From DATAVB01 sp040414495 (lineage in GTDB: Bacteria; Actinomycetota; Actinomycetes; Mycobacteriales; QHCD01): a DNA stretch of 20,086 nucleotides. This document shows positions 13,791 through 20,086 of this stretch, one piece after another. The stretch lies in the NCBI GenBank assembly GCA_040414495.1, contig JBEDUI010000261.1, forward strand, positions 1-20,086. Reading direction: 5' to 3'. The translations under genes were made by a program, and so were the position numbers. The notes beneath the pieces are model-generated. The model did not search any database, was not told where the DNA came from, and saw nothing but the letters and a program-made list of their open reading frames with translations. Positions within the stretch are counted from its first letter, which is position 1. The number at the start of each line of letters is the position of its first letter.

Positions 13791-14405
13791 GTGGATCGTC
13801 GTATCGACCGTGGCCAGGCGACGCGCCAGCACCTGATCGCCGTAGCGACCGAGCTGTTCGCCGAGCGCGGCTTCGACGGCACCTCGATCGAGGCCGTGCT
13901 GGCGCAGGCCGGTGTGAGCCGGGGGTCGCTGTACCACCACTTCGCCAGCAAGGAGCGGCTCTTCGAAGCTGTCGTCGAAACCGTGCACACGCAGGTCGGT
14001 GAGGCCACGCTCGCGGCCGCCGCCAAGGCCGCCGACGCCGACCCGCGCACGCTGCTGAAGACCGGGTACCTGGCCTGGGTCCGGCTGGCCGGTGAGCCGG
14101 TCGTGCGCCGCATTCTGTTGATCGACGCCCCGACCGTGCTCGGCTGGAGACGCTGGCGGCAGATGGAGGAGCAGTACGGACTCGGGATGCTCAAGGACGT
14201 GCTGCAGGCCGCGGTTGCCGAGGGCCGCCTCGATCAGCAGCTCATCGAGCCGTTCTCGCACATGCTGCTGGCCACCGGCAACGAGCTTGCGCTGATGATC
14301 GCGCTGGCCGACGACGTACCGGCCGCGCAAGCCTCAGCCGAGGCGGCATTCGACGAGTTCGTCACCCGGCTGCTGCAGCCGCCCGCTACGAAGCCAGCGC
14401 CGTAA
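13791..14405 (+). CDS. TetR-family transcriptional repressor
   Basis: This 204-residue regulator has an N-terminal TetR helix-turn-helix at about 10-56 (RQHLIAVATELFAERGFDGTS, then GVSRGSLYHHFASKERLFEA) and an all-helical ligand-binding domain that could contain a C-terminal TetR_C domain. It begins with GTG at 13791, supported by GGAGG five bases upstream. Two 17-bp palindromes lie in the 110-base divergent gap in front of it and are its obvious binding sites. The most likely target is the divergent alpha/beta hydrolase, with autoregulation. The neighbouring F420-type oxidoreductase converges and overlaps it by 20 bases, so it is less likely to be controlled from this promoter. Confidence 0.94.
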   Translation: MDRRIDRGQATRQHLIAVATELFAERGFDGTSIEAVLAQAGVSRGSLYHHFASKERLFEAVVETVHTQVGEATLAAAAKAADADPRTLLKTGYLAWVRLAGEPVVRRILLIDAPTVLGWRRWRQMEEQYGLGMLKDVLQAAVAEGRLDQQLIEPFSHMLLATGNELALMIALADDVPAAQASAEAAFDEFVTRLLQPPATKPAP

Positions 14406-15294
14406 GCGTGTGCTGACCGTCGACGGCGGGCACGATGCCGACCTCGTCCAGCCCGGCGGCGGCGTATTCACGTAGCCGCGCCCGTACGGTCTCGATGTCA
14501 CCGACCAGGCCGACCGTGTGGACGGCCTCCCGCGGCAAGGCCGCGATCAGGTCGGCCCGCGGCGCGCCGGCGGCCGCGAGTTCGACCGCACGGCCGAAGC
14601 CGGCGGCGGTGAACATCTCGGCGTAGCCACGCACGGTCAGGTAGCCGGCGATGCTGCCCAGGATCTGGGTGTACGCCGCCTCGTCCGGGTCGATCGCGGC
14701 CGGGAGCCACGCGGCCAGCCGTACGCCCGGGGTGTCGAGCTTCTGCCGCAGCCCGGCCACCTGCTCGGGCGAGACCAGGTCGAGCAGCATGCGGTCGGCG
14801 TAGCGGGCGGCCACCCGGATCGCCCGGTCGCCAAACGCGGCGATGGTCAGCGGCCCGCCCGGCGGCGGCAACCGACGGCGGAAACCCTGGGCTTGCAGGT
14901 GTTCATCGTTGGGCTCGCGCAGCGCCCGGGCCGTCTGCTCCAGCGCGGTCACGGCGTGCGCGCGGGAGCGACCGTGGATGCCCTCGACGACGCGGACGCT
15001 GGAGGTACCCAGCGTCACTCCGACCGGACGCCCGGCGAGGGCGGCGACCGAACTGGCGGCGCGGACGATCGTGGCCGGGTCGCGTACCGACACCGGTACC
15101 GGCCCGATCGTCATCTCGATCCGGGTGGTGGCCGTCCCGATCGCAGCGGCCAATACGAAACCGTCCCAGGTCGGCCCGCTTTCGCCGACCCAGAGCTGCC
15201 GGTATCCCAGCTTGTCGGCCAGCGCCGCGACGGCCAGGGCCTCGGTCGGCGGGCGTTCGTCCTCTCGACCAGCCACGACGACACCGATCTGCAT
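14386..15294 (-). CDS. LLM-class F420-dependent oxidoreductase-like protein
   Basis: This 302-residue protein has the bacterial luciferase-like TIM-barrel pattern. It starts MQIGVVVAGREDERPP, then ALADKLGYRQLWVGES, AAIGTATTRIEMTIGPVPVSVRDPATIVRAASSVAALAGRP-VGVTLGT and later RAIRVAARYADRMLLDLVSPEQVAGLR. Members use F420 or FMN to reduce or oxidise small organic molecules. The cofactor cannot be fixed by eye, but the ARYADRMLLDLV-type segment and actinobacterial setting favour F420. The ATG at 15294 is chosen because AAGGAG lies six bases upstream. Its 3' end overlaps the end of the TetR gene by 20 bases. The phosphotransferase gene lies 89 bases upstream on the same strand, so a shared transcript is possible. 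Confidence 0.88.
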   Translation of the reverse strand: MQIGVVVAGREDERPPTEALAVAALADKLGYRQLWVGESGPTWDGFVLAAAIGTATTRIEMTIGPVPVSVRDPATIVRAASSVAALAGRPVGVTLGTSSVRVVEGIHGRSRAHAVTALEQTARALREPNDEHLQAQGFRRRLPPPGGPLTIAAFGDRAIRVAARYADRMLLDLVSPEQVAGLRQKLDTPGVRLAAWLPAAIDPDEAAYTQILGSIAGYLTVRGYAEMFTAAGFGRAVELAAAGAPRADLIAALPREAVHTVGLVGDIETVRARLREYAAAGLDEVGIVPAVDGQHTLTALAS

Positions 15295-15383
15295 CAACAC
15301 TCCTTTTGCGGGGTGGGCCTCCGAACGCCGACTTTGGCGCTGCGGAAACAGCTGCCCAGCACTCGGTGTCGCAAACAACAGAC

Positions 15384-16148
15384 TCAGGAATTGAGCCCCG
15401 CGGCAGATCGCAGTACGGCGAATTCGCAGCCGGGCGAGGACGGGTCAAAGCCGTGTTGGATCAGCCACCGGGCCCCGCGCAGGCTGCGCAGCGACCACCA
15501 GGCGCGGATCACGTCGACGTCGACGTTGGTGCCATAGCCGGCGAGGACGTCGTCCAGATGCTCGTGATGTCCGAGGGTCAAGGTCGCGAGGTCCCACAGC
15601 GCATCGCCGGGGCCTGCCTCGCTCCAGTCGAGCACGCCGGTGACCTCGTCACCGTCGATGAATACGTGGTCGATCTGCAGGTCGCCGTGGGTGAATGCCG
15701 GTGTCCACGGCCGGAGCGCGGCCTCGGCGATTTGGCGGTTGCGGGCGACCAGGTCGGCGGGAAGGACACCGTTGCTGACGAGCCATTCGCATTCGCCGTC
15801 CAGCTCCGTTGCGAGCTCGTCAACGCTTTTGCCGGGCCAGGGCGGCAGCGGCGCGTCGTGCAGCTTCCGTATGGCCGCACCTGCCGCGGCCCATGCCGCC
15901 GGCGACGCGGTCGACGGCTCGCCGAGATGGCCAAGTGGCGTCCCGAGGAGGGCGGCGAGCGCGAGTACGGGCGGGTTACGCCACAGGATTTCCGGAGTCG
16001 GAATCGGCACCATTGCCATCGCATCGACCTCGACATCGGTCCGCGTCTGATCAGCGTCGATCTTCAGGAACACCTCACCCACACGCAGGGTCGCGCGCTC
16101 GCTATGGGCGACGACGACCTTTACCTCATCCACGTCGGCCATCTTCAT
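15384..16148 (-). CDS. Aminoglycoside phosphotransferase-fold protein (HGDLQ-x-x-H subtype)
   Basis: This protein of about 254 residues has the APH fold with FTHGDLQIDHVF: HGD at 154-156 and His161 where most members have Asn. The magnesium-binding Asp174 is intact in GVLDWSEAGPGDALWDLA (171-188), unlike the other phosphotransferase in this window. The N-lobe is short and its ATP-binding lysine probably lies in VGEVFLKID (23-31). The HGDLQ-x-x-H form appears to be a recurrent actinobacterial subtype, not a decay product. Substrate unknown. Starts at 16148 (ATG), 16142 (ATG) and 16160 (GTG) are all possible; 16148 is preferred because GGTGG lies nine bases upstream. It is divergent from a methyltransferase gene across about 94 bases. 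Confidence 0.8.
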   Translation of the reverse strand: MKMADVDEVKVVVAHSERATLRVGEVFLKIDADQTRTDVEVDAMAMVPIPTPEILWRNPPVLALAALLGTPLGHLGEPSTASPAAWAAAGAAIRKLHDAPLPPWPGKSVDELATELDGECEWLVSNGVLPADLVARNRQIAEAALRPWTPAFTHGDLQIDHVFIDGDEVTGVLDWSEAGPGDALWDLATLTLGHHEHLDDVLAGYGTNVDVDVIRAWWSLRSLRGARWLIQHGFDPSSPGCEFAVLRSAAGLNS

Positions 16149-16242
16149 GGAGCTGACCACCGGACGTCACCCGGTTTATCGACGACGATCCTCATTGGAC
16201 ACTGCCGTAACGGCGGACCAGCAGCAGTGCCAGTATGGCCGG

Positions 16243-17022
16243 ATGACCGAGCGCGCTCTGACCTTCGGATCGGTGGCTTCGTCGTACGAGAGATTCCGCC
16301 CCGATTACCCCGAAGAACTCGTTGATCAGGTGCTCGCTTATGCGGGCCGCCCGGTACGTACCGCTCTCGAAATCGGCGCGGGCACGGGCAAAGCGACCCG
16401 CGTATTCGCCGCCCGCGGAATCGCCGTAACCGCAACGGATCCAGACCCGGCCATGCTGGTCGAGCTACGCAAACACGTGCCGGTCGCCACCATTCCGGCG
16501 GCATTCGAAGATCTTCTGCTCGACGCCAGGTATGACCTCGTCTTCGCGGCGGCCGCGTTGCACTGGACCCGGCCGGAGGGTCGGTGGGAGCGGATAGCGG
16601 CGATGCTCAATGACGGTGGGACGTTCGCGTCCTTTGGTGGGCCGCTGCAGCTGGCCGACGCGGATCTCGCCCGGGCCGTACGGGCAGCCCGGGCGCCATT
16701 TCTCGACGAAGACGCCGTGCCCTCACCGGACGGAACTCCCGAAGACAGCCCGATGCAGTGGCCCGGGACCGAACTGCTGCGGTCCGATCAATTCACCGAT
16801 GTACGCCAATCGACCATCCGGCGCCGGATTTCGCTGTCGGCCGAGGATTACATCGGTCATCTGACCACGATCTCCGCCTACCTCAAGCTGCCCGAATCCG
16901 TACGAGAGCAGGCATTCGAGCAGATCCGCCAAGTCCTGCCCGAGCGCGTGATCTTGGCCGCGGACCTCACCATGCACCTGGCCCGACGTTATTCCTCGGG
17001 AAAGCTGAGCTCGGCGTCCTGA
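16243..17022 (+). CDS. Class I SAM-dependent methyltransferase
   Basis: This 259-residue enzyme has a Rossmann methyltransferase domain. Motif I is ALEIGAGTGKATRVFA (43-58), motif II TATDPDPAML (65-74), then YDLVFAAAALHWT (about 100-112) as motif IV and a post-motif strand at GGTFASFGG. The opening TFGSVASSYERFRPDYPEEL is a common start of small-molecule methyltransferases of this group. The target molecule is unknown. The ATG at 16243 begins the conserved domain; an upstream GTG-type extension to 16147 would run into the divergent phosphotransferase. No clear ribosome site precedes it. The last 34 bases overlap the convergent cupin gene. Confidence 0.9.
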   Translation: MTERALTFGSVASSYERFRPDYPEELVDQVLAYAGRPVRTALEIGAGTGKATRVFAARGIAVTATDPDPAMLVELRKHVPVATIPAAFEDLLLDARYDLVFAAAALHWTRPEGRWERIAAMLNDGGTFASFGGPLQLADADLARAVRAARAPFLDEDAVPSPDGTPEDSPMQWPGTELLRSDQFTDVRQSTIRRRISLSAEDYIGHLTTISAYLKLPESVREQAFEQIRQVLPERVILAADLTMHLARRYSSGKLSSAS

Positions 17023-17339
17023 CCCAGACCGAGCGGGAAGTACGCCAGGAACGTCACGCCATCCTCGCCGGCATCGAACCGGGCGATCCGCGCGCCCTCC
17101 GGCTCGAAGAACACCTCGCCCGGACCCAGTACCGATTCCGGTTCGCCCTCGATCTGGTAAATGACCGATCCTTCGACGATGCTGCCGACGACCGGGCCGT
17201 TGTGCACGTGCAGTCCGGCGGCGTGGCCGGGCGCGATGCGAATACGCCGCACCTCGATCCGGTGCATTTCCCGGGTCGGGACCAGCGGTACGTCGAGCAC
17301 TGTTTCGCGGGAGACAGGTTGTTCGGTTTCGCTCGACAT
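16989..17339 (-). CDS. Small cupin-domain protein
   Basis: This 116-residue single-domain cupin has motif 1 PGHAAGLHVHNGPVVGSIVEG with two His spaced as HxH (about 47-49) and a second motif GEVFFEPEGARIARFDAG near 80-97. The usual metal-binding Glu after HxH and the His of motif 2 are not obvious, so metal binding is likely but incomplete. Such small cupins act as dioxygenases, isomerases or sensors; no substrate can be assigned. The ATG at 17339 is preceded by GGTGAGG, so it is preferred over 17351. The gene converges with and overlaps a methyltransferase, and is divergent from a split-barrel protein gene across 114 bases. Confidence 0.85.
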   Translation of the reverse strand: MSSETEQPVSRETVLDVPLVPTREMHRIEVRRIRIAPGHAAGLHVHNGPVVGSIVEGSVIYQIEGEPESVLGPGEVFFEPEGARIARFDAGEDGVTFLAYFPLGLGQDAELSFPEE

Positions 17340-17453
17340 CGGCCTCACCATTTCGGTCCGCGGCTTGGGTACGTGATGCTACGCATCCAGCGTTGCCGGC
17401 AAGAAATCGCGGGCGACCGATTCCTCAGCGGCCGCAGCTGAGTCAACACAGAC
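17340..17453. promoter_or_regulatory. Divergent gap with two short dyads
   Basis: Between the cupin and split-barrel genes, GATGC-TAC-GCATC (17375-17387) and CTCAGC/GCTGAG (17424-17429/17437-17442) are small perfect inverted repeats. The second ends 11 bases before the split-barrel ATG and might hide or replace a ribosome site. Either could be an operator; neither is long enough to be sure. Confidence 0.3.
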
Positions 17454-17906
17454 ATGACCGCTCAAACATTTCGCGACCCGTTCCTGAATGGGCGTCCCAG
17501 CGAGCCGGCCCGCCAACTGGCCGACAACATCATCTCCGGACCGCATCTGTCGATCCTCACGACCACCAATTCCGACGGTTCGCCGCAGGCCTCGGTGATC
17601 TTCGTCAAGCCCGATGGCGAGGACATCCTGTTCAGCACGATCAAGGGTCGCCGCAAGACCACGAATATGCAGCGCGATCCCCGCGTGACCTTGCTGCTGC
17701 ACAGCCTGCCCACCGAGGACGGCGAATTCACGTACGCCACGATTTCCGGCGCGGTGGAATTCACCGAGGACCCCGATGCGGCATTTCACCAGGTCATGTA
17801 CGACCTGTACATGGGCGGTGCCCCCGCACCGGTCGAGCCCGGCGCGGAAAGACTGATCGTCCGACTGCGACCGGACCGTATTTACGCGCCACCCGCCGTT
17901 AAATAG
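17454..17906 (+). CDS. PPOX-class F420-dependent oxidoreductase-like protein
   Basis: This 150-residue split-barrel protein reads LSILTTTNSDGSPQASVIFVKPDGEDILFSTIKGRRKTTNMQRDPRVTLLLH (about 33-84), the classic F420-binding PPOX pattern of Rv1155-like proteins. The IKGRRKTTN turn should bind the cofactor phosphate. The C-terminal segment ERLIVRLRPDRIYAPPAVK matches the closing strand of that family. Likely role: reduction of small molecules, possibly using F420H2, in the cytoplasm. The ATG at 17454 has no strong ribosome site, and a hairpin ends 11 bases before it. It ends five bases from the convergent second methyltransferase. Confidence 0.88.
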   Translation: MTAQTFRDPFLNGRPSEPARQLADNIISGPHLSILTTTNSDGSPQASVIFVKPDGEDILFSTIKGRRKTTNMQRDPRVTLLLHSLPTEDGEFTYATISGAVEFTEDPDAAFHQVMYDLYMGGAPAPVEPGAERLIVRLRPDRIYAPPAVK

Positions 17907-17911
17907 CGTTT

Positions 17912-18646
17912 TCAGCCGGCGACCAGGAGGCGGTAGCCGTAATCGACGGTGTCCCGGCCGGCGAGATCCCCGTGTCGTTGCTGCCACGTTCCGGTCCGCA
18001 GATCCTCTGCCAGCCGCGCGATCGCCGGTTCGACGACGCTGTCCGGAAGGGTGGCGAAGGTTGAACTGGCGGCGCGGATGGTGGGATCCAGGTAGGCCTC
18101 AGGTCGCCGCCAATAGGCCGGTTGATATCCGTCGGTGAAATCCCAGGGAATCGGAAACGGCGTCATGGTGTGTACGTCCAGCGAACGCTGGAAATCGGCC
18201 AGTGGGGCAAATCGAGACCGCTCCAACTCGCCTATTTCCGGCACATATTCCTCGACGATCCACAACTGCGTAGGCCACTGTGGATCCCAGGTGAAGATGA
18301 CCTGGCGGCGGGCGACGCGTTTCATTTCCCGCAGACCCGCGCGCAGATCCCGCCAGTGATGCGTGGTCATGATGGCCATGGCCGCGTCAAAGCTCTGGTC
18401 CGGGAAAGGCAGGTGCTCGGCACTGGCCTGGATCCGAATTCGGCCGGGATGCTGGGCGAGCATGACCGCGGACGGCTCGACCGCCACGACAGTACGGTCG
18501 ATCGGCTCGTACGAACCGGCGCCGGCTCCAACGTTGAGGACCGTTTCGGCCCCACCGAGCGCCTGGTCGATCAATGCGGCCAGCCGCGGATCCGGGATCC
18601 GAATGTCGGCGTAGCCGATGCCGATCCGATCGTAAGTCTCAGACAT
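17912..18646 (-). CDS. Class I SAM-dependent methyltransferase, second
   Basis: This 244-residue enzyme has motif I TVLNVGAGAGSYEP (about 34-47), motif II VVAVEPSAVMLAQ, the AEHLPFPDQSFDAAMAIMTTHHW stretch typical of methyltransferase_11 proteins, and MKRVARRQVIFTWD as the post-motif strand. The start MSETYDRIGIGYADIRIPDPRL is also typical. Substrate unknown. The ATG at 18646 is set by AGAGGAGG four bases upstream; an upstream start at 18700 would overlap the divergent exporter. It shares a 52-base intergenic region with a palindrome with the MFS gene, so the two may be controlled together. That suggests the methylated product, or a toxic compound, is what the exporter handles. Confidence 0.9.
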   Translation of the reverse strand: MSETYDRIGIGYADIRIPDPRLAALIDQALGGAETVLNVGAGAGSYEPIDRTVVAVEPSAVMLAQHPGRIRIQASAEHLPFPDQSFDAAMAIMTTHHWRDLRAGLREMKRVARRQVIFTWDPQWPTQLWIVEEYVPEIGELERSRFAPLADFQRSLDVHTMTPFPIPWDFTDGYQPAYWRRPEAYLDPTIRAASSTFATLPDSVVEPAIARLAEDLRTGTWQQRHGDLAGRDTVDYGYRLLVAG

Positions 18647-18680
18647 CCAACCTCCTCTGGGCGATGCCCATACCCTATCG

Positions 18681-18696
18681 TGTGTATCGTTACACA
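18681..18696. promoter_or_regulatory. Palindromic operator/promoter between methyltransferase and exporter
   Basis: TGTGTA (18681-18686) and TACACA (18691-18696) are perfect 6-bp arms around TCGT. The site ends two bases before the exporter ATG, and TATCGT (18685-18690) inside it has the TAnnnT form of a -10 element eight bases from the ATG, as for a leaderless transcript. A bound repressor would block the exporter directly and could affect the divergent methyltransferase. No regulator gene sits beside it in this window. Confidence 0.6.
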
Positions 18697-18698
18697 AC

Positions 18699-19901
18699 AT
18701 GAGCGAACTCCGGAAACTCAGCGTGGGCTCGATGTTCGCGTTCGGACTGTTCGGCGCCTTCTGGGGCGCGTGGGGTGCTTCGATCCCGCGGATCCAGCGG
18801 CAGACCGGTGTGGACGACGGCCAGTTGGGATTCGCGCTGCTGTTCGTCGGAGCCGCGGCGCTGCCGGCGATGCTCCTGATCGGCCGCGCGGTCGACCGCT
18901 ACGGTCTACGGATCGCCGGCATGGTGTTACCGGCGCTGTCCGTCACCGGCGCGGTCATGGCGCTGAGTGCGCACGGGCTGCTTGGCCTGTGCATCGGCCT
19001 GGCAATTATCGGCGCGGTGAGTGGGGCGTCGGACGTCGCGATCAATTCGGTCGCCGGGCAGGCCGAGGTGTTGGAGGGCGGCTCGGTGATCACGCGTTCA
19101 CACGCGGCATTCTCCAGCCTGGTCGTATTGGCCAGCGTGGCTACCGGAATCTGCGCGTCGATATCGCTTTCGGTGTCGGCGCCTTTTCTTTTCCTTGCTG
19201 CCGTTTCGGTCCTCGTCGGCATCTGGCTGGTCCGGATCCTGCCGCACGCGGCGCCAATACGGGAACCGTCACCGATACAGGAACCAGCCAGCCCGGCACC
19301 GAAAAGCAGCCGGAATATGCCATTGATATTGATGGGCATTCTGGGCGCACTCGCATTCGCCAGCGAGAATGCGCATCAGAGTTGGAGCGCGGTATTCGCG
19401 CACGACGTCCTGCACACCAGCACCGGTGTGGCCGCCGGCGCTCCGGCCATTTTCGCCGCCGTTGTGGCCGTTACCCGTTTCGCTGTCGGCCGGGTTGCGG
19501 TCCGGTACGCGGTGAGCTTGATCGTGGGCGGTGCCGTCGCGGCCACGGTCGGCGCCGGACTGATAGCGGCCGCGCCCGATCTGCCCCTCGCCGTACTCGG
19601 CCTGGCCCTGGCCGCCGCCGGTACCGCCGTACTCTTCCCGACCCTGCTGCGTCTGGTTTCCCGCAATGTCGAGGAGTCGCGACGCGGTCGGGCGACCTCG
19701 CTGGTGGGCGCCATCAGCTACCTCGGCTTTCTGCTCGGACCGGTCTACGTGGGCCAGTGGGCCGATGCCACCGGTCTGCGCGGCGCGATGCTGGCGGTCG
19801 CCGGCCTGGGCGCCGTACTGGTCATCTCGGCTCCGGCTCTGCTGCGGCGAGCCGGAATGGAACCGGTCGCCAGTGATCAGGACGGTTACGCGAGGATCTA
19901 G
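18699..19901 (+). CDS. MFS transporter, drug/metabolite exporter type
   Basis: This 400-residue protein is a major facilitator with about 12 membrane helices. It opens FAFGLFGAFWGAWGASIPRIQRQTGVDDGQLG, has the loop 2-3 motif LIGRAVDRYGLRIAG (about 60-74) resembling G-x-x-x-D-R-x-G-R, a central hydrophilic loop with proline-rich PIREPSPIQEPASPAPKSSR (about 188-207), and a second half ending near PALLRRAG. It most resembles drug-exporter and sugar-exporter MFS groups; the cargo is unknown. The start is ATG at 18699 with no ribosome site, consistent with a leaderless message. A palindrome immediately upstream implies repression. It stands divergent from a methyltransferase gene, hinting that both deal with the same small molecule. 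Confidence 0.92.
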   Translation: MSELRKLSVGSMFAFGLFGAFWGAWGASIPRIQRQTGVDDGQLGFALLFVGAAALPAMLLIGRAVDRYGLRIAGMVLPALSVTGAVMALSAHGLLGLCIGLAIIGAVSGASDVAINSVAGQAEVLEGGSVITRSHAAFSSLVVLASVATGICASISLSVSAPFLFLAAVSVLVGIWLVRILPHAAPIREPSPIQEPASPAPKSSRNMPLILMGILGALAFASENAHQSWSAVFAHDVLHTSTGVAAGAPAIFAAVVAVTRFAVGRVAVRYAVSLIVGGAVAATVGAGLIAAAPDLPLAVLGLALAAAGTAVLFPTLLRLVSRNVEESRRGRATSLVGAISYLGFLLGPVYVGQWADATGLRGAMLAVAGLGAVLVISAPALLRRAGMEPVASDQDGYARI

Positions 19902-20086
19902 GGCGTGTCTGTTGAATCCTGGCCGTCGCGAGCGGTGATCGCTGTAAGTACTGTGGCGGTCCGGCAAGACAGCCCGGGTACGGGTGTCCCGCAAGACAGC
20001 CCGGGTACGGGTGTCCCGCAAGACAGCCCGGGTACGGGTGTCCCGCAAGACAGCCCGGGTACGGGTGTCCCGCAAGACAGCCCGGG
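19902..20086. other. Gene-free tail with 27-bp repeat, cut by the window edge
   Basis: After the exporter stop, about 60 bases of unassigned sequence precede the 27-bp repeat. The repeat unit is a multiple of three and contains no stop codon in several frames, so it keeps reading frames open on both strands. A plus-strand frame from GTG at 19935 would encode a repeating QDSPGTGVP peptide, but no ribosome site or non-repeat domain supports it. Confidence 0.5.
19965..20086. repeat. 27-bp tandem repeat, four full copies plus a part copy
   Basis: Full units at 19965-19991, 19992-20018, 20019-20045 and 20046-20072 are identical by eye, and a fifth is cut by the window edge at 20086. Each starts CAAGACAGCCCGGGTACGG and includes CCCGGG. 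The copy number beyond the window is unknown. Confidence 0.93.

Noticed and set aside
14518..16325. Long plus-strand frames across the LLM and phosphotransferase genes
   Set aside because: Both are antisense to genes with recognised motifs and have no ribosome site or domain.
18122..19876. Open plus-strand frame of 584 codons
   Set aside because: It runs antisense through the methyltransferase and out of frame through the exporter, both of which have clear domains and ribosome or promoter signals. Its product is Arg/Gly-rich low-complexity typical of high-GC shadow frames.
19900..19925. Sequence GGGCGTGTCTGTTGAATC resembling an insertion-element end
   Set aside because: It looks like termini I associate with some actinobacterial elements, but no matching inverted end, target duplication or transposase is visible in the window.
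19269..20075. Minus-strand frame with repeating RDTRTRAVL
   Set aside because: It overlaps the exporter antisense and starts within the 27-bp repeat; the non-repeat part shows no recognisable domain. Kept only as a repeat observation.

Overview
The window looks like accessory chromosome of a high-GC Gram-positive bacterium, most likely a filamentous or related actinomycete. The reasons are G/C-rich third codon positions, many GTG starts, twin-arginine-type leaders, a Streptomyces-type beta-lactamase regulatory pair, F420/FMN-type oxidoreductases and very tight gene packing. The genus cannot be fixed from this sequence alone. I recognise 21 complete protein genes and one gene fragment at the left edge; no tRNA, rRNA or CRISPR array was seen.

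Left part (1-587): a cut-off minus-strand gene start, then about 500 bases without a gene but with four clear inverted repeats and a GGATGGCGGG-like repeat. Beta-lactam module (588-5272): a minus-strand operon of a class A beta-lactamase, a coupled D,D-carboxypeptidase-like protein and an unusual aminoglycoside-phosphotransferase-fold protein. It is divergent from a LysR regulator overlapping a second, cytoplasmic SxxK/SDN/KTG protein. The pair matches the blaA-blaB arrangement known beside blaL in Streptomyces cacaoi. The 102-base divergent gap carries a near-perfect 18-bp inverted repeat with T-N11-A boxes, the probable BlaA operator.

Minus-strand block (5285-9305): a one-membrane-segment histidine kinase overlapping a NarL-type response regulator, then a 25-bp tandem repeat that starts at the regulator's stop codon. 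Next come a thioredoxin-like protein with an eight-cysteine fulvocin C-like tail, a 41-base hairpin, a 13-bp-period repeat array and a bacterial eRF1/Vms1-like (baeRF) protein. Plus-strand block (9526-12821): a covalent-FAD oxidoreductase overlapping an HSL-type hydrolase, followed by two small split-barrel flavin/F420-type proteins, probably one operon.

Right part (12829-19901): an alpha/beta hydrolase divergent from a TetR regulator across two 17-bp palindromes, an F420-type LLM oxidoreductase, a second phosphotransferase, two methyltransferases, a cupin, a third split-barrel protein and an MFS exporter divergent from a methyltransferase across a 16-bp palindrome. Several neighbours converge with tiny gaps or overlaps. 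The window ends in a 27-bp tandem repeat that runs off the edge.

The most interesting content is the beta-lactam-sensing locus, with three different serine penicillin-recognising folds in five genes and its operator, and the fulvocin C-like cysteine-rich protein placed beside a two-component system.
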